NCBI RefSeq assembly: GCF_003319095.1
Contig: NZ_QOHI01000001.1
Coordinates: 62,001 to 126,000, forward strand
Source of the DNA: Blastococcus sp. TBT05-19
Lineage (GTDB): Bacteria; Actinomycetota; Actinomycetes; Mycobacteriales; Geodermatophilaceae
DNA length: 64,000 nt
Direction of reading: 5' to 3'
The stretch's first letter is position 1. Every line of letters starts with the position of its first letter. A program made the translations under genes and the position numbers. Positions 38,772-46,818 of the stretch are shown in pieces. Under the pieces are notes generated by a model. The model ran no database searches. It was not told the DNA's origin and was given only the letters and a program-made list of their open reading frames with translations.

Positions 38772-38927
38772 GTGTACGGCTGGATCTGGCGGCACCTGCC
38801 CGGGTCGACCGGGCTCAAGGCGCTGCAGGCGCTGGTGCTGGTCGCGGCGGTCTGCGCGCTGCTGCTCTTCGTCGTGTTCCCGTGGGTGGAGCCGCACCTG
38901 CCCTTCAACGACGTCACCGTCGACTGA
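38772..38927 (+). CDS. 51-aa single-helix membrane protein beside class E sortase
   Basis: A very short gene (GTG start, GAGGAG seven bases upstream). Residues 1-12 (VYGWIWRHLPGS) are amphipathic, residues about 16-37 form one membrane helix (ALQALVLVAAVCALLLFVVF), and the tail VEPHLPFNDVTVD is short and acidic. Proteins starting YGWIWRHLPG and ending near LPF.D occur next to sortases in Actinobacteria. Its role is unknown; a small sortase partner or regulator is a guess. The codon use matches the neighbours and the reading frame lacks any overlapping alternative, so I consider it real. Confidence 0.75.
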   Translation: MYGWIWRHLPGSTGLKALQALVLVAAVCALLLFVVFPWVEPHLPFNDVTVD

Positions 38928-38937
38928 GCCGACCCCG

Positions 38938-40164
38938 TCAGACGGCGGGGCCCACCAGGCGGGGCCGGGCCGCGGCGAGGCCCACGACCAGCTGCGCGGC
39001 GACGACGACCAGCAGCAGCACCAGGCCGGGTTCCCAGCCGCCGGTCGCCTCGTGCAGCAGTCCCACGCCCAGCGGCCCGGTCGCGGCCAGCAGGTAGCCG
39101 ACGCTCTGCGCCGACGCCGAGAGCCGCCCGGTCTGCCCGACGTCCCGGGTGCGCTTCAGGATCATGGTCATCGCCAGCGGGAACGACACCCCGGTGCCCA
39201 GCCCGTAGAGGAACGCCCACAGCAGCGGTGCCGCCGCCGGGGCGAGCAGCAGGCCCGCGAGCCCGACGAGCACCGGCAGCGTGCCCACCAGCACCCAGGC
39301 GCGCTGGCCGGGGCGGCGGGCCGCCAGCGGGGGGACGACGAGCGACGCCGGCAGCCCCAGCGCGGTGGCCAGCGCCAGGATCCCGCCGGCCGCCACCGCC
39401 GAGGTGCCGGACTGCGCCTCGAGGATCTCGGCCAGCCAGGTCAGCATCGCGTAGAACGCCAGCGACTGGAACCCGAAGAACAGCGTGACCGCCAGCGCCA
39501 CGCGGTCGCGGAGCACGGCGGTGCGGGCGCCGCTGGGCGCGGCCGGCGGGCGGGGGACGTCGCGTCGCGCCCGGGCCAGCGCGGCCATGGCGACCAGGGC
39601 GGCGACCACGAGCACTCCCCACAGGACCAGGCCGGCGACGGCGCTGCCCGCGACGTCGGCCAGCGGCTGGGCGAGGCCGGCGCCGATGCTCGCCGAGGCG
39701 GCCATCGAGGCGACGACCATGCCCAGCACGAGGGCGCTGCGGTCGCCGTAGTCCGCGCGGGCGGCGGCGGGCAGCAGCACGTTGGCGATGGCGATCCCGC
39801 TGGTGAGCAGCACCGTGCCCGCGTAGAGCCCGGGCGCCCCGGCCAGGCGCAGCAGCACGCCCACTGCGATCACGACGACGCCGACGAGCACCGCCCGGTG
39901 CACCCCCAGCCGGCTGGCCAGCGCCGGCGCGAACGGCGACACCAGACCGAAGCAGACCAGCGGCAGCGCGGTGACGACGGCCAGCGCACCGGTGGACAGC
40001 GACAGCTCGTCGCCCAGCTCGCCGAGCAGCGGACCGACGGCGGCGAACGGCGCGCGCAGGCAGAGCGCGACCAGCACCAGGACGACGGCGGGCAGGACGA
40101 GGAACCGGCTCCGGCGACGGCGATCGGTGGCGGCGTCCTCGTGCTGTGTCCCGGCCCCCGTCAT
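38938..40164 (-). CDS. MFS transporter (CynX/NimT-like)
   Basis: A 408-aa major-facilitator protein with twelve predicted helices in two sixes. Motif-like loops include LASRLGVHRAVLVG after helix 2 and a central loop ARARRDVPRPPAAPSGA. The CynX/NimT-type features are the RAPFAAVGPLLGELGDEL start and LFYGLGTGVSFPLAMTMILKRTRD-like segment in the second half (split here). Family members export or import small anions and nitroimidazole-like compounds; the substrate is unknown. The cytoplasmic N-terminus is short. It is a single-gene unit converging on the sortase pair. Confidence 0.85.
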   Translation of the reverse strand: MTGAGTQHEDAATDRRRRSRFLVLPAVVLVLVALCLRAPFAAVGPLLGELGDELSLSTGALAVVTALPLVCFGLVSPFAPALASRLGVHRAVLVGVVVIAVGVLLRLAGAPGLYAGTVLLTSGIAIANVLLPAAARADYGDRSALVLGMVVASMAASASIGAGLAQPLADVAGSAVAGLVLWGVLVVAALVAMAALARARRDVPRPPAAPSGARTAVLRDRVALAVTLFFGFQSLAFYAMLTWLAEILEAQSGTSAVAAGGILALATALGLPASLVVPPLAARRPGQRAWVLVGTLPVLVGLAGLLLAPAAAPLLWAFLYGLGTGVSFPLAMTMILKRTRDVGQTGRLSASAQSVGYLLAATGPLGVGLLHEATGGWEPGLVLLLVVVAAQLVVGLAAARPRLVGPAV

Positions 40165-40237
40165 GGCTCCATGCTCACCCCCGGCCCGGGATGCGGCACC
40201 GGCGGGTCGGCAACAGAGCGTTCGCGCAGATGGAGAG

Positions 40238-40310
40238 GAAGTTCGCACTTCAGGACTGCGCCCTACGTGTCGATCATCCGGTCGAGTGAGGAACCGGGCG
40301 GTCCGCCCGG
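40238..40310 (+). promoter_or_regulatory. Inverted repeats upstream of the exosortase operon
   Basis: GAAGT-TCGC-ACTTC (40238-40251) and CCGGGCGG-T-CCGCCCGG (40294-40310) lie in the 171-bp leader before ATG 40336. They are candidate operators or leader hairpins for the six-gene operon. Confidence 0.4.
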
Positions 40311-40335
40311 GGCATCTGGTCGACAGGAAGAGACC

Positions 40336-41031
40336 ATGGCAGGGAAGTCCGTTGTGGCCGTCGGGGCCCACCCCGACGACATCGAGCTGGGGTGCGGCGC
40401 GACGCTGCTCGCGCACGCCGCCGCCGGTGACCGCGTCACCATGCTGGTGATGACCGGCGGGGAGAGCGGCCCCGGTACGGCCAACCGGCACCTCGAGCAG
40501 CGCTCCGCCGCCGCCGTGCTCGGCGCGGGCCTGCGCTGGGGCGGGCTGGTCGACTGCCGGATGACCGCCGACAGCGGCACGGTGCAGGTCATCGAGCAGG
40601 TCCTCGCCGAGACCTCGGCCGACCTGGTCTACGTGCACGCTCCCGAGGACAGCCACCAGGACCACCGGGCCGCCGCCGCGGCCACCCTCTCCGCGGCCCG
40701 CCGGCTCGCCCGCGTCCTGCACTACCAGAGCCCCTCCACCCTCACCTTCACCCCGACCGTGTTCGTCGACGTCACCGCCCACCTGTCGGGCAAGCTCGCG
40801 GCGCTGGCGGCCCACTCCTCGCAGGTCGAGAACTCGCCGATGGTCGAGCCCGACGCGGTGCAGGCCTCCGCCCGCCACTGGGGCGCCCAGGCCCGGATCG
40901 GCTACGCCGAGGCCTTCCAGCCCACCCGCATGGTCCTCGACCTCGCCCCGGCGGCTCCGGTCGCCGACCGCCGGCGCTCGTCCACCCGCATCGTCCCGGC
41001 GCCCCACCGCACGGCGGCTGCCGCGCGATGA
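40336..41031 (+). CDS. PIG-L (LmbE-like) deacetylase
   Basis: A 231-aa zinc deacetylase of the PIG-L/LmbE fold. The metal motif AHPDDIELGCG supplies His and Asp-Asp, and PEDSHQDHRAA the third His. These enzymes remove acetyl groups from GlcNAc-containing molecules in the cytoplasm, e.g. in GPI or mycothiol synthesis. The last ~25 residues are a basic, unstructured tail. It opens an operon and overlaps the glycosyltransferase start by four bases (ATGA 41028-41031). Next to a processive GT2 and a 2-epimerase, it probably acts on an N-acetyl sugar donor or lipid intermediate of a surface glycan (inference). Confidence 0.9.
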   Translation: MAGKSVVAVGAHPDDIELGCGATLLAHAAAGDRVTMLVMTGGESGPGTANRHLEQRSAAAVLGAGLRWGGLVDCRMTADSGTVQVIEQVLAETSADLVYVHAPEDSHQDHRAAAAATLSAARRLARVLHYQSPSTLTFTPTVFVDVTAHLSGKLAALAAHSSQVENSPMVEPDAVQASARHWGAQARIGYAEAFQPTRMVLDLAPAAPVADRRRSSTRIVPAPHRTAAAAR

Positions 41032-42458
41032 GCCCCGTCCCGGCGGTCGTCCCCGACGGCCGTGCCCCCGCTGCCCCGCTCGCCGGCTCCGTGCCGGCGA
41101 GCGGGTCGGCGCACGGTGCACGGCCCGACGGGCGACGGCTGGTGCTGGTCGGCTACGTCGTCGCGCTCGTCGCGGCGATCGTCGCCTTCGGGACCGACCC
41201 GGTGTTCGGCGTCATCGCCGGCGCCCTGAACGTCGTCTTCGCCGTCTTCTTCTTCCGGCACCTGGCGTTCGCCGTCGCGGCCGCGCGCTGGGCCGAGGCC
41301 GACCTGCTGGCCCCCGACGTGGACCTGGACGGGTACACGCCCGAGGTCGCGGTCTTCGTCGGCTGCAAGAACGAGGAACTCGTCGTCGACGGGATGATCA
41401 CCGCCCTCCTCGGGCTCGAGTACCCGCCGGACAAGCTGACCCTCGTCGTCGTCAACGACGGATCCGACGACGGCACCGGGGCGCGGCTGGACGCCCGGGC
41501 CGCCCTCGAGCCGCGGCTCCGCGTGCTGCACCGGGCCCCGAACTCCGGCGGCGGCAAGTCCGGCGCGCTCAACGACGCCCTGGCCACCGTCGACGCCGAG
41601 ATCGTCCTCGTCTTCGACGCCGACCACGAGCCCGACCCCAACGCGCTGCGCCGCCTGGTCCGGCACTTCCGCGACCCCTCGGTGGGCGCCGTCATGGGCC
41701 GCTGCGTGATCCGCAACGGCCAGGAGTCGACGATGGCCACCACGGTCTTCGTCGACTTCCTGTCCGGTTACCTGGTCAACGAGTACGGCCGGCAGGCGCT
41801 GTTCGAGCTGCCCGCCTACGGCGGCGCCAACTGCGCCGTCCGGATGACGACGCTGCGGGCGCTGGGCGGCTGGAACACCGAGACGGTCACCGAGGACACC
41901 GACCTCACGCTGCGGGTGCTGCTCTCCGGGCAGCGGGTCCGCTACGACGTCTCGGCGATCGACTACGAGGAGGCGGTGGTCACCGCCCAGCGCTTCTGGA
42001 CGCAGCGCTACCGCTGGGCCCGCGGCCACCAGAAGTGCTTCCGCGACTACACGTGGTCCATGCTCCGCTCGCCCCACCTCACGGTGGTGGAGAAGGCGGA
42101 GTCGCTGCTGTTCCTGCTCGGCTACCACGTGCCGGTGCTCAGCGGGATCGGCGTGCTGCTCACCGTCCTGCGGGCGTTCGGCGTCGGCGACGAGCCGATC
42201 ATCGGCCTGCTGCCGCTGTCGATGCTGCTGTTCGTCGGTCCGCTGGCCGAACTCACCGTCGGCCTGCTCGTGGGCCGGGTCGAGCGGCGGGCCGCCTGGT
42301 CGCTGCTGGGCTTCATCCCGGCGTTCGCGCTGTCCATCTGGATCACCACCCGCGCCTACCTCGACGGCATGCTCGGGCGGCAGTACACCTGGGTGAAGAC
42401 GACCCGGTCCGGCGGCACCTCCACGGTGGCGCCGTCCCCGGCGGGTGGGCAGGCATGA
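41028..42458 (+). CDS. Processive family 2 glycosyltransferase of the exosortase operon
   Basis: A 476-aa membrane GT2. Two helices (about 40-85) precede the GT-A domain with VVNDGSDDGT, the DxD in VFDADHEPD, the acid in TEDTDL, and the QxxRW motif QRYRWARGHQ. Four more helices (about 355-460) follow. This is the architecture of cellulose-, hyaluronan- and PNAG-type synthases. The product is unknown but, given the PIG-L deacetylase and UDP-GlcNAc 2-epimerase genes in the same operon, an amino-sugar polymer or lipid-linked glycan is likely. Overlaps both neighbours by four bases. The motif set matches the GT2 at 4391, though the two differ in overall sequence. Confidence 0.9.
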   Translation: MSPVPAVVPDGRAPAAPLAGSVPASGSAHGARPDGRRLVLVGYVVALVAAIVAFGTDPVFGVIAGALNVVFAVFFFRHLAFAVAAARWAEADLLAPDVDLDGYTPEVAVFVGCKNEELVVDGMITALLGLEYPPDKLTLVVVNDGSDDGTGARLDARAALEPRLRVLHRAPNSGGGKSGALNDALATVDAEIVLVFDADHEPDPNALRRLVRHFRDPSVGAVMGRCVIRNGQESTMATTVFVDFLSGYLVNEYGRQALFELPAYGGANCAVRMTTLRALGGWNTETVTEDTDLTLRVLLSGQRVRYDVSAIDYEEAVVTAQRFWTQRYRWARGHQKCFRDYTWSMLRSPHLTVVEKAESLLFLLGYHVPVLSGIGVLLTVLRAFGVGDEPIIGLLPLSMLLFVGPLAELTVGLLVGRVERRAAWSLLGFIPAFALSIWITTRAYLDGMLGRQYTWVKTTRSGGTSTVAPSPAGGQA

Positions 42459-43744
42459 GCGCCTCCTCGTCGCTGCCCCGCTCGATCCGCGGCCGCGTCG
42501 TCGTGCGCGGTGGCGCCCGGCGCCGCGTGACCGTGCTGGTCGAGCTGTGCATCACCGTCGCCATCTGCCTGCTGGGCTACACCTTCGGCGCGACCTGGTT
42601 CAAGGAGCACGAGGCCCGCTGGACCGTCGCGATCCTGCACTTCTTCGGCGAGGACCGGGTCTCCGACGTCTTCCCGGGCCACATCCTGATGTTCCGGGAC
42701 GGCGAGGTGCTCGACGGCGAGGTGACGACGTCCTGCTCGTCGATCCTCACCGTCATCGGCCTCACCGCGCTGACCTTCGCGGTGCTGCGCCGGCGGCGCT
42801 GGCACGCGGTGCTCGGGCTGGCCATCGGCCTGGTCTCCGTGGTGGTCGCCAACGACCTCCGGCTGGTCGCCTCGGCGCTGGCCGGCGTGCACTGGGGCCA
42901 GCCGGCCATGGTGCTGTTCCACGACTGGGTCGGCACGGTGTGGACTCTCGCCGCCACCCTGGGCGGCTTCCTCGTGATGGTCCACTTCACGCTGCCGATC
43001 GCCGAGCGCGCGGAGCAGGACGTCGCCGGGCGGCACACCGCCGGGCGGCCGACGACCTGGGCGCGCCCGGGCCTGGGCTACCGCGTCGAGGACGTCGAGC
43101 CGTCGACCGGCGGCCGGCGGGCCTCGCTGACCGGCTACCTGCACCGCTACGTGCTGCCCCGGTGGGTGTCCCGCCGCCTGGCCGCCCGCCGCGAGGCCGG
43201 CCGGATCGACTACCGCATCGGGCACCAGCCGCCGCAGCAGCGGATCGAGACCGTGCGCGCGCTGGTGGCCGACGGCCTCGGCGCGCACATCGCGTCGCTG
43301 CTGGCGATCGCCACGTACGAGGAGGACCTCGACGTGCTGGACGCCCTCGCCGACGCGATCGCCGCGCGCCAGTGGGAACCGGTGACGAACGACCGCATCG
43401 CCGCCGTGCGGCTGTGGGCCCGTGGCTGGCTGTCCGCCCGCCGGACCGGTGCCCCGACCCCGACCCCGATCCCGGTCCCGAAGCCGGCCCTGGTCCCGGT
43501 GCCGGCCCCCGTTCCGGTCCCTGCTCCGGTCCCGGTGCCGATCGACGACGTGTTCGACGACCTGATCGACGACGAGTTCGACGACGTGATCGACGTGGTC
43601 GACGACGACATCGTCTTCCGGGCCGCCGGCCCCCCGCCGCCGGTGCCGGCCCCGGCGCGCTCTCCGGAGCCCGCCCCGCCGGCCCGGCTCCCGCACCCCC
43701 GAAGCTTCGCCCGACCCCCGCTCCACCCGGAGGACCCCCGATGA
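42455..43744 (+). CDS. Exosortase/archaeosortase-like membrane protein with Pro-rich and acidic tail
   Basis: A 429-aa protein. The first ~190 residues hold four helices with three invariant-type residues of the exosortase/archaeosortase family: Cys94 (TTSCSSILT), Arg136 (ANDLRLV, with Asn133) and His156 (LFHDWVG). These form the proposed thiol transpeptidase triad that cuts C-terminal sorting signals. The unit is compact, with fewer helices than classic EpsH. The rest (190-429) is cytoplasmic or extracytoplasmic: a helical segment, then Pro/Val repeats (about 333-365), an Asp-rich FDDLIDDEFDDVID block (366-388) and another Pro-rich stretch. Overlaps its neighbours by ATGA on both sides. Its likely substrate is the secreted protein at 46819. 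Confidence 0.78.
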   Translation: MSASSSLPRSIRGRVVVRGGARRRVTVLVELCITVAICLLGYTFGATWFKEHEARWTVAILHFFGEDRVSDVFPGHILMFRDGEVLDGEVTTSCSSILTVIGLTALTFAVLRRRRWHAVLGLAIGLVSVVVANDLRLVASALAGVHWGQPAMVLFHDWVGTVWTLAATLGGFLVMVHFTLPIAERAEQDVAGRHTAGRPTTWARPGLGYRVEDVEPSTGGRRASLTGYLHRYVLPRWVSRRLAARREAGRIDYRIGHQPPQQRIETVRALVADGLGAHIASLLAIATYEEDLDVLDALADAIAARQWEPVTNDRIAAVRLWARGWLSARRTGAPTPTPIPVPKPALVPVPAPVPVPAPVPVPIDDVFDDLIDDEFDDVIDVVDDDIVFRAAGPPPPVPAPARSPEPAPPARLPHPRSFARPPLHPEDPR

Positions 43745-44859
43745 CCCGCCCGCCGCTCCCCTCGCCGCGCAACCCGCTCGACGTGCAGCTGTCCTCGCCC
43801 GACCTGTGGGCCGAGGTCCCCGCTCCCGCTCCCGCCCCGGCTCCTCTGCCGGCCCGGGCGACGGTGCTGGTCACCGGAGCCGGTGGGCCGGCCGGGATCT
43901 CCGTCGTCCGCCGGCTGGTGGCCCTCGGGCACCGGGTCGTGGCCGCCGACGCCGATCCGACCGCCGCGGGCGGCGCGCTCGCCTCGGTGGCCGTGACCCT
44001 GCCGCCGGGCGACCACCCCCGCTTCCTCGACGCGCTGCTCGGTGCCGTCGCGGTCTACGGCGTGGACGCGCTCATCGGCACCGTCGCCGAGGAGCTGCCC
44101 ACGCTCACCGCCGGCGTCGACCGGCTGACCGCGGCCGGGGTGGCCACCTGGCTGCCCGACCTCGCCGCGGTCGACCTGTGCTGCGACAAGGGCGCCTTCG
44201 CCGAGCGCATGGACCAGGCCGGGGTGCCCTCCCCGCCGACGGCGACGACCGCCGAGGGCGCCGGCTCCCTGCCCGGGCCGTGGATCGTCAAGCCCAACTC
44301 GGGGCGCGGCAGCCGCGGGCTGCAGCTGCTCGACGACCGCGACGCCGTCGTCGCCGCCCTGTCGGCCGATCCGGGGCTCATCGCCCAGACGCGGCTGAGC
44401 GGGCGCGAGTTCACCGCCGACGCGCTCGTGGACCGCGACGGCCGCCTGCTCACCGTCGTCCCCCGCTGGCGGGACGAGACCAAGGCCGGCATCTCGGTCA
44501 AGGGCACCACCTTCGCCTCCCCGGCCGTCACCGACCTGGTGTCCGACGCGCTGGCCGCGGTGGGCCTGACCGGCCCGGCCAACGTGCAGGGCTTCGTCGC
44601 CGACGACGGGACCGCCACGGTCGTGGAGATCAACCCGCGGTTCTCCGGTGGCCTGCCGCTCACGCTGGCGGCCGGCGCCGACGTCGTCTCGGCCTACCTG
44701 TCCGGCATCCGCGACCCGCAGGCGGAGCTGCCGTTCCTCTGGTTCACCCCGGGTGTGCGGATGAGCCGCTACTTCGCCGAGACGTACACGGCCGCCGACG
44801 GAACGCCCGTCGCCGACCCGTGCGCGCCCGCCGCGGTCCAGGTCGAGGTGCCGGCATGA
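43741..44859 (+). CDS. ATP-grasp ligase of the exosortase operon
   Basis: A 372-aa ATP-grasp enzyme related to carbamoyl-phosphate synthase-like and PylC-like ligases. The N-terminal Rossmann-like part begins at about residue 40 (ATVLVTGAGGPAGISVV), after a disordered Pro/Ala linker. The ATP-grasp core shows WIVKPNSGRGSRGLQL, and the metal-binding VVEINPRFSGG. Such enzymes join a carboxylate to an amine or thiol, or act on sugar and peptide substrates in polysaccharide clusters. The exact reaction is unknown. It is bound in the operon by ATGA overlaps at both ends (43741-43744 and 44856-44859). Confidence 0.85.
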   Translation: MTRPPLPSPRNPLDVQLSSPDLWAEVPAPAPAPAPLPARATVLVTGAGGPAGISVVRRLVALGHRVVAADADPTAAGGALASVAVTLPPGDHPRFLDALLGAVAVYGVDALIGTVAEELPTLTAGVDRLTAAGVATWLPDLAAVDLCCDKGAFAERMDQAGVPSPPTATTAEGAGSLPGPWIVKPNSGRGSRGLQLLDDRDAVVAALSADPGLIAQTRLSGREFTADALVDRDGRLLTVVPRWRDETKAGISVKGTTFASPAVTDLVSDALAAVGLTGPANVQGFVADDGTATVVEINPRFSGGLPLTLAAGADVVSAYLSGIRDPQAELPFLWFTPGVRMSRYFAETYTAADGTPVADPCAPAAVQVEVPA

Positions 44860-46004
44860 CCCGCCGCCGGCACGTGCTGGTGCCCTTCGGCACCCGCCCC
44901 GAGGTCGTGAAGCTCGCCCCGGTCGTCCATGCCCTGACCGCCGCCGGTCACGAGGTGGCCGTCGTCGACACCGGGCAGCACACCGACCCCGCCCTGAGCT
45001 CGGAGCTCCAGGACGCCCTCGGGCTCGCCCCCACCCTGCGGTTCTCGCTGCCGACCGAGCAGCCCGCCCGCACCGGCGCCCTGCACGCCGACGCGGCCGC
45101 CGCGGTGGCGAAGTTCTCCCCCGACCTCGTGCTCGCCCTCGGCGACACCAACACCGTGCCCGCCTACGCGCTGGCCGCCCGCGGGGCGGGGGTGCCGTTC
45201 GGTCACGTCGAGGCCGGGCTGCGCAGCCTCAACCAGCGCAGCATCGAGGAGGTCAACCGCAAGGTGGCCGCCGCCTCGGCGCAGGTGCACTTCGCGCCCA
45301 CCGCCCGCGCCGCGGCCTTCCTCGCCGCGGAGGGCGTTCCCCAGGAACGCATCTTCGTCGTCGGCAACCCGGTGATCGACACGCTCGTGGCGCGCGGCGT
45401 CGCGCCCCGTCCGGTCGCCGACCGCGCCGGCGTCCTGGTCACCGCGCACCGGCCCACCAACGTCGACGACCCGGCCCGCCTGGCCCGGCTGGTCACCGTC
45501 GTCCGCGGCCTGGCCGACACGATCGGCCCGGTCACCTTCCCGGTGCACCCGCGCACCGCCCGGCGGCTGGAGGAGACCGGGCTGGCCGCCGACCTGGCGC
45601 ACCCGGGCGTCACGCTGACGGCGCCGCTGGACTACGACACGCTGCTGGCGACGCTCGCCTCCTCACGGCTGGCGGTCACCGACTCCGGTGGCATCCAGGA
45701 GGAGGCCGCCTACCTCGGTGTCCCCGTGGTGGTGCTGCGGGCCTCGACCCCCCGCTGGGAGGGCGTGGAGGCCGGGACGACGACGCTGGCCGGCCTGGCC
45801 GACGACGACGCCGCGGCCCGCGTGATGGCCGCCGCGACGGCGCACAGCTCCGCCGCCGGGCAGGAGCGCGCCGCCACGCTGCCGTGCCCCTACGGCGACG
45901 GCACGACCGGCGTGCGCATCGCCCAGATCCTGGCCGACGAGCGCACCGACGCCCTGCTCGCGCTCACCGAGCCGGACTTCACCGACGGGCACCTGCCGTG
46001 GTGA
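44856..46004 (+). CDS. UDP-GlcNAc 2-epimerase-like enzyme (non-hydrolysing, WecB-like)
   Basis: A 382-aa GT-B-fold enzyme. The start FGTRPEVVKLAPVVHAL, the acid in LALGDTNT, VEAGLRS, NPVIDT, HRPTNVDD and SGGIQEEAAYLGVPV with RWEGVEAGT all match the UDP-N-acetylglucosamine 2-epimerase family (WecB). It would interconvert UDP-GlcNAc and UDP-ManNAc. The start ATG overlaps the ATP-grasp stop, and the GTG of the HAD gene overlaps its own stop. It supplies the donor sugar and thus marks the operon as glycan-building. The N-terminus lacks the conserved Gly loop changes seen in hydrolysing forms, so the simple epimerase is the best call. Confidence 0.9.
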   Translation: MTRRRHVLVPFGTRPEVVKLAPVVHALTAAGHEVAVVDTGQHTDPALSSELQDALGLAPTLRFSLPTEQPARTGALHADAAAAVAKFSPDLVLALGDTNTVPAYALAARGAGVPFGHVEAGLRSLNQRSIEEVNRKVAAASAQVHFAPTARAAAFLAAEGVPQERIFVVGNPVIDTLVARGVAPRPVADRAGVLVTAHRPTNVDDPARLARLVTVVRGLADTIGPVTFPVHPRTARRLEETGLAADLAHPGVTLTAPLDYDTLLATLASSRLAVTDSGGIQEEAAYLGVPVVVLRASTPRWEGVEAGTTTLAGLADDDAAARVMAAATAHSSAAGQERAATLPCPYGDGTTGVRIAQILADERTDALLALTEPDFTDGHLPW

Positions 46005-46729
46005 CCCCGGGCTGGGACGGCCCTCCGCCGCTGGGCGTCGTCGTGGACCTCGACGACACGCTCTACCCGCAGGCCGACTACCTCGCCGGGGCCGCGGTCT
46101 CGGTGGGCCGGGCCGCCGGCGACCTGGGCCTGGACGGGGACGCCGTCACGAGGGCGCTGGCCGCCTGCCTGGCCACCGGCTCCGACACCGGCGGCACCAT
46201 CGACCGGGCGCTGCTCGCCGTCGGCGTGCCCGAGGCGGCGCTGCCCGGCCTCGTGCCGCCGCTGGTCGCCGCGTTCACCGGGCACACCCCCGACCGGCTG
46301 GACCCGTACCCGGGTGCCGAGGACGCGCTTCGGTCGCTGCTCGCCCACGTGCCGGTCGGCTGCATCACCGACGGCCACCCCACCATCCAGGCGGCCAAGC
46401 TCGCCGCGACCGGTCTCTCGCCGCTGCTGCCCGCCGTCGTCATCACCGACGACCTCGGCGGCCGCGCCATGCGCAAGCCGCACCCGGCCGGGCTGACCGT
46501 GCTGGCGGAGCGGATGGACGTGCCCGCCGACCGGCTGCTCGTCATCGGCGACCGGCCCGGCAAGGACGTCGCCGTCGCCGCCGCCGTCGGTGCCCGCGCC
46601 ATCCGGATCCGGCAGGGGGAGTACGCCTCCGCGCCGGACACCCCGCCGGCCTGGGCCGTCGTCGACTCGTTCCCCGAGGCGGCCGAGCTGGCGCTGCGCG
46701 TGCTCGCGCCCGCTCACTCCTTCGGGTGA
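46001..46729 (+). CDS. HAD-superfamily phosphatase of the exosortase operon
   Basis: A 242-aa subfamily I HAD hydrolase. Motif I is VDLDDTLYP, motif II GCITDGHP, motif III the Lys in RKPHPAGL, and motif IV VIGDRPGKDVAVA. The alpha-helical cap between about 25 and 100 indicates type C1, as in sugar-phosphate and sialic-acid 9-phosphatases. Its substrate is probably a phosphorylated sugar precursor of the same glycan. GTG 46001 overlaps the epimerase stop by four bases (GTGA) and it is the last gene of the operon; a 7-bp hairpin follows at 46743. Confidence 0.85.
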   Translation: MTPGWDGPPPLGVVVDLDDTLYPQADYLAGAAVSVGRAAGDLGLDGDAVTRALAACLATGSDTGGTIDRALLAVGVPEAALPGLVPPLVAAFTGHTPDRLDPYPGAEDALRSLLAHVPVGCITDGHPTIQAAKLAATGLSPLLPAVVITDDLGGRAMRKPHPAGLTVLAERMDVPADRLLVIGDRPGKDVAVAAAVGARAIRIRQGEYASAPDTPPAWAVVDSFPEAAELALRVLAPAHSFG

Positions 46730-46742
46730 GGTCGGCCGCCGA

Positions 46743-46800
46743 GGGCTCCAGTCAGGAGCCCAGGGAGCCGATGGCGGTCTCATGGGTGGGTCAGCCACCC
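46743..46800 (+). promoter_or_regulatory. Tandem small hairpins between the HAD and secreted-substrate genes
   Basis: GGGCTCC-AGTCA-GGAGCCC (46743-46761) and GGGTGG-GTCAG-CCACCC (46784-46800). The first may weaken or end transcription after the operon; the second sits 19 bases before ATG 46819, in the leader of the secreted protein gene. Confidence 0.45.
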
Positions 46801-46818
46801 CCGATCCGAGGTGTGTGC

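Noticed and set aside
43459-43740. Tandem CCG/CCC-rich repeat considered as a CRISPR-like or satellite array.
   Set aside because: It is in frame and encodes the Pro/Val and Asp repeats of the exosortase-like protein; there are no regular spacers.
46001-46729. Calling this HAD a 9-phosphatase of sialic acid synthesis.
   Set aside because: No neuB or neuA gene accompanies it; only the general class is supported.
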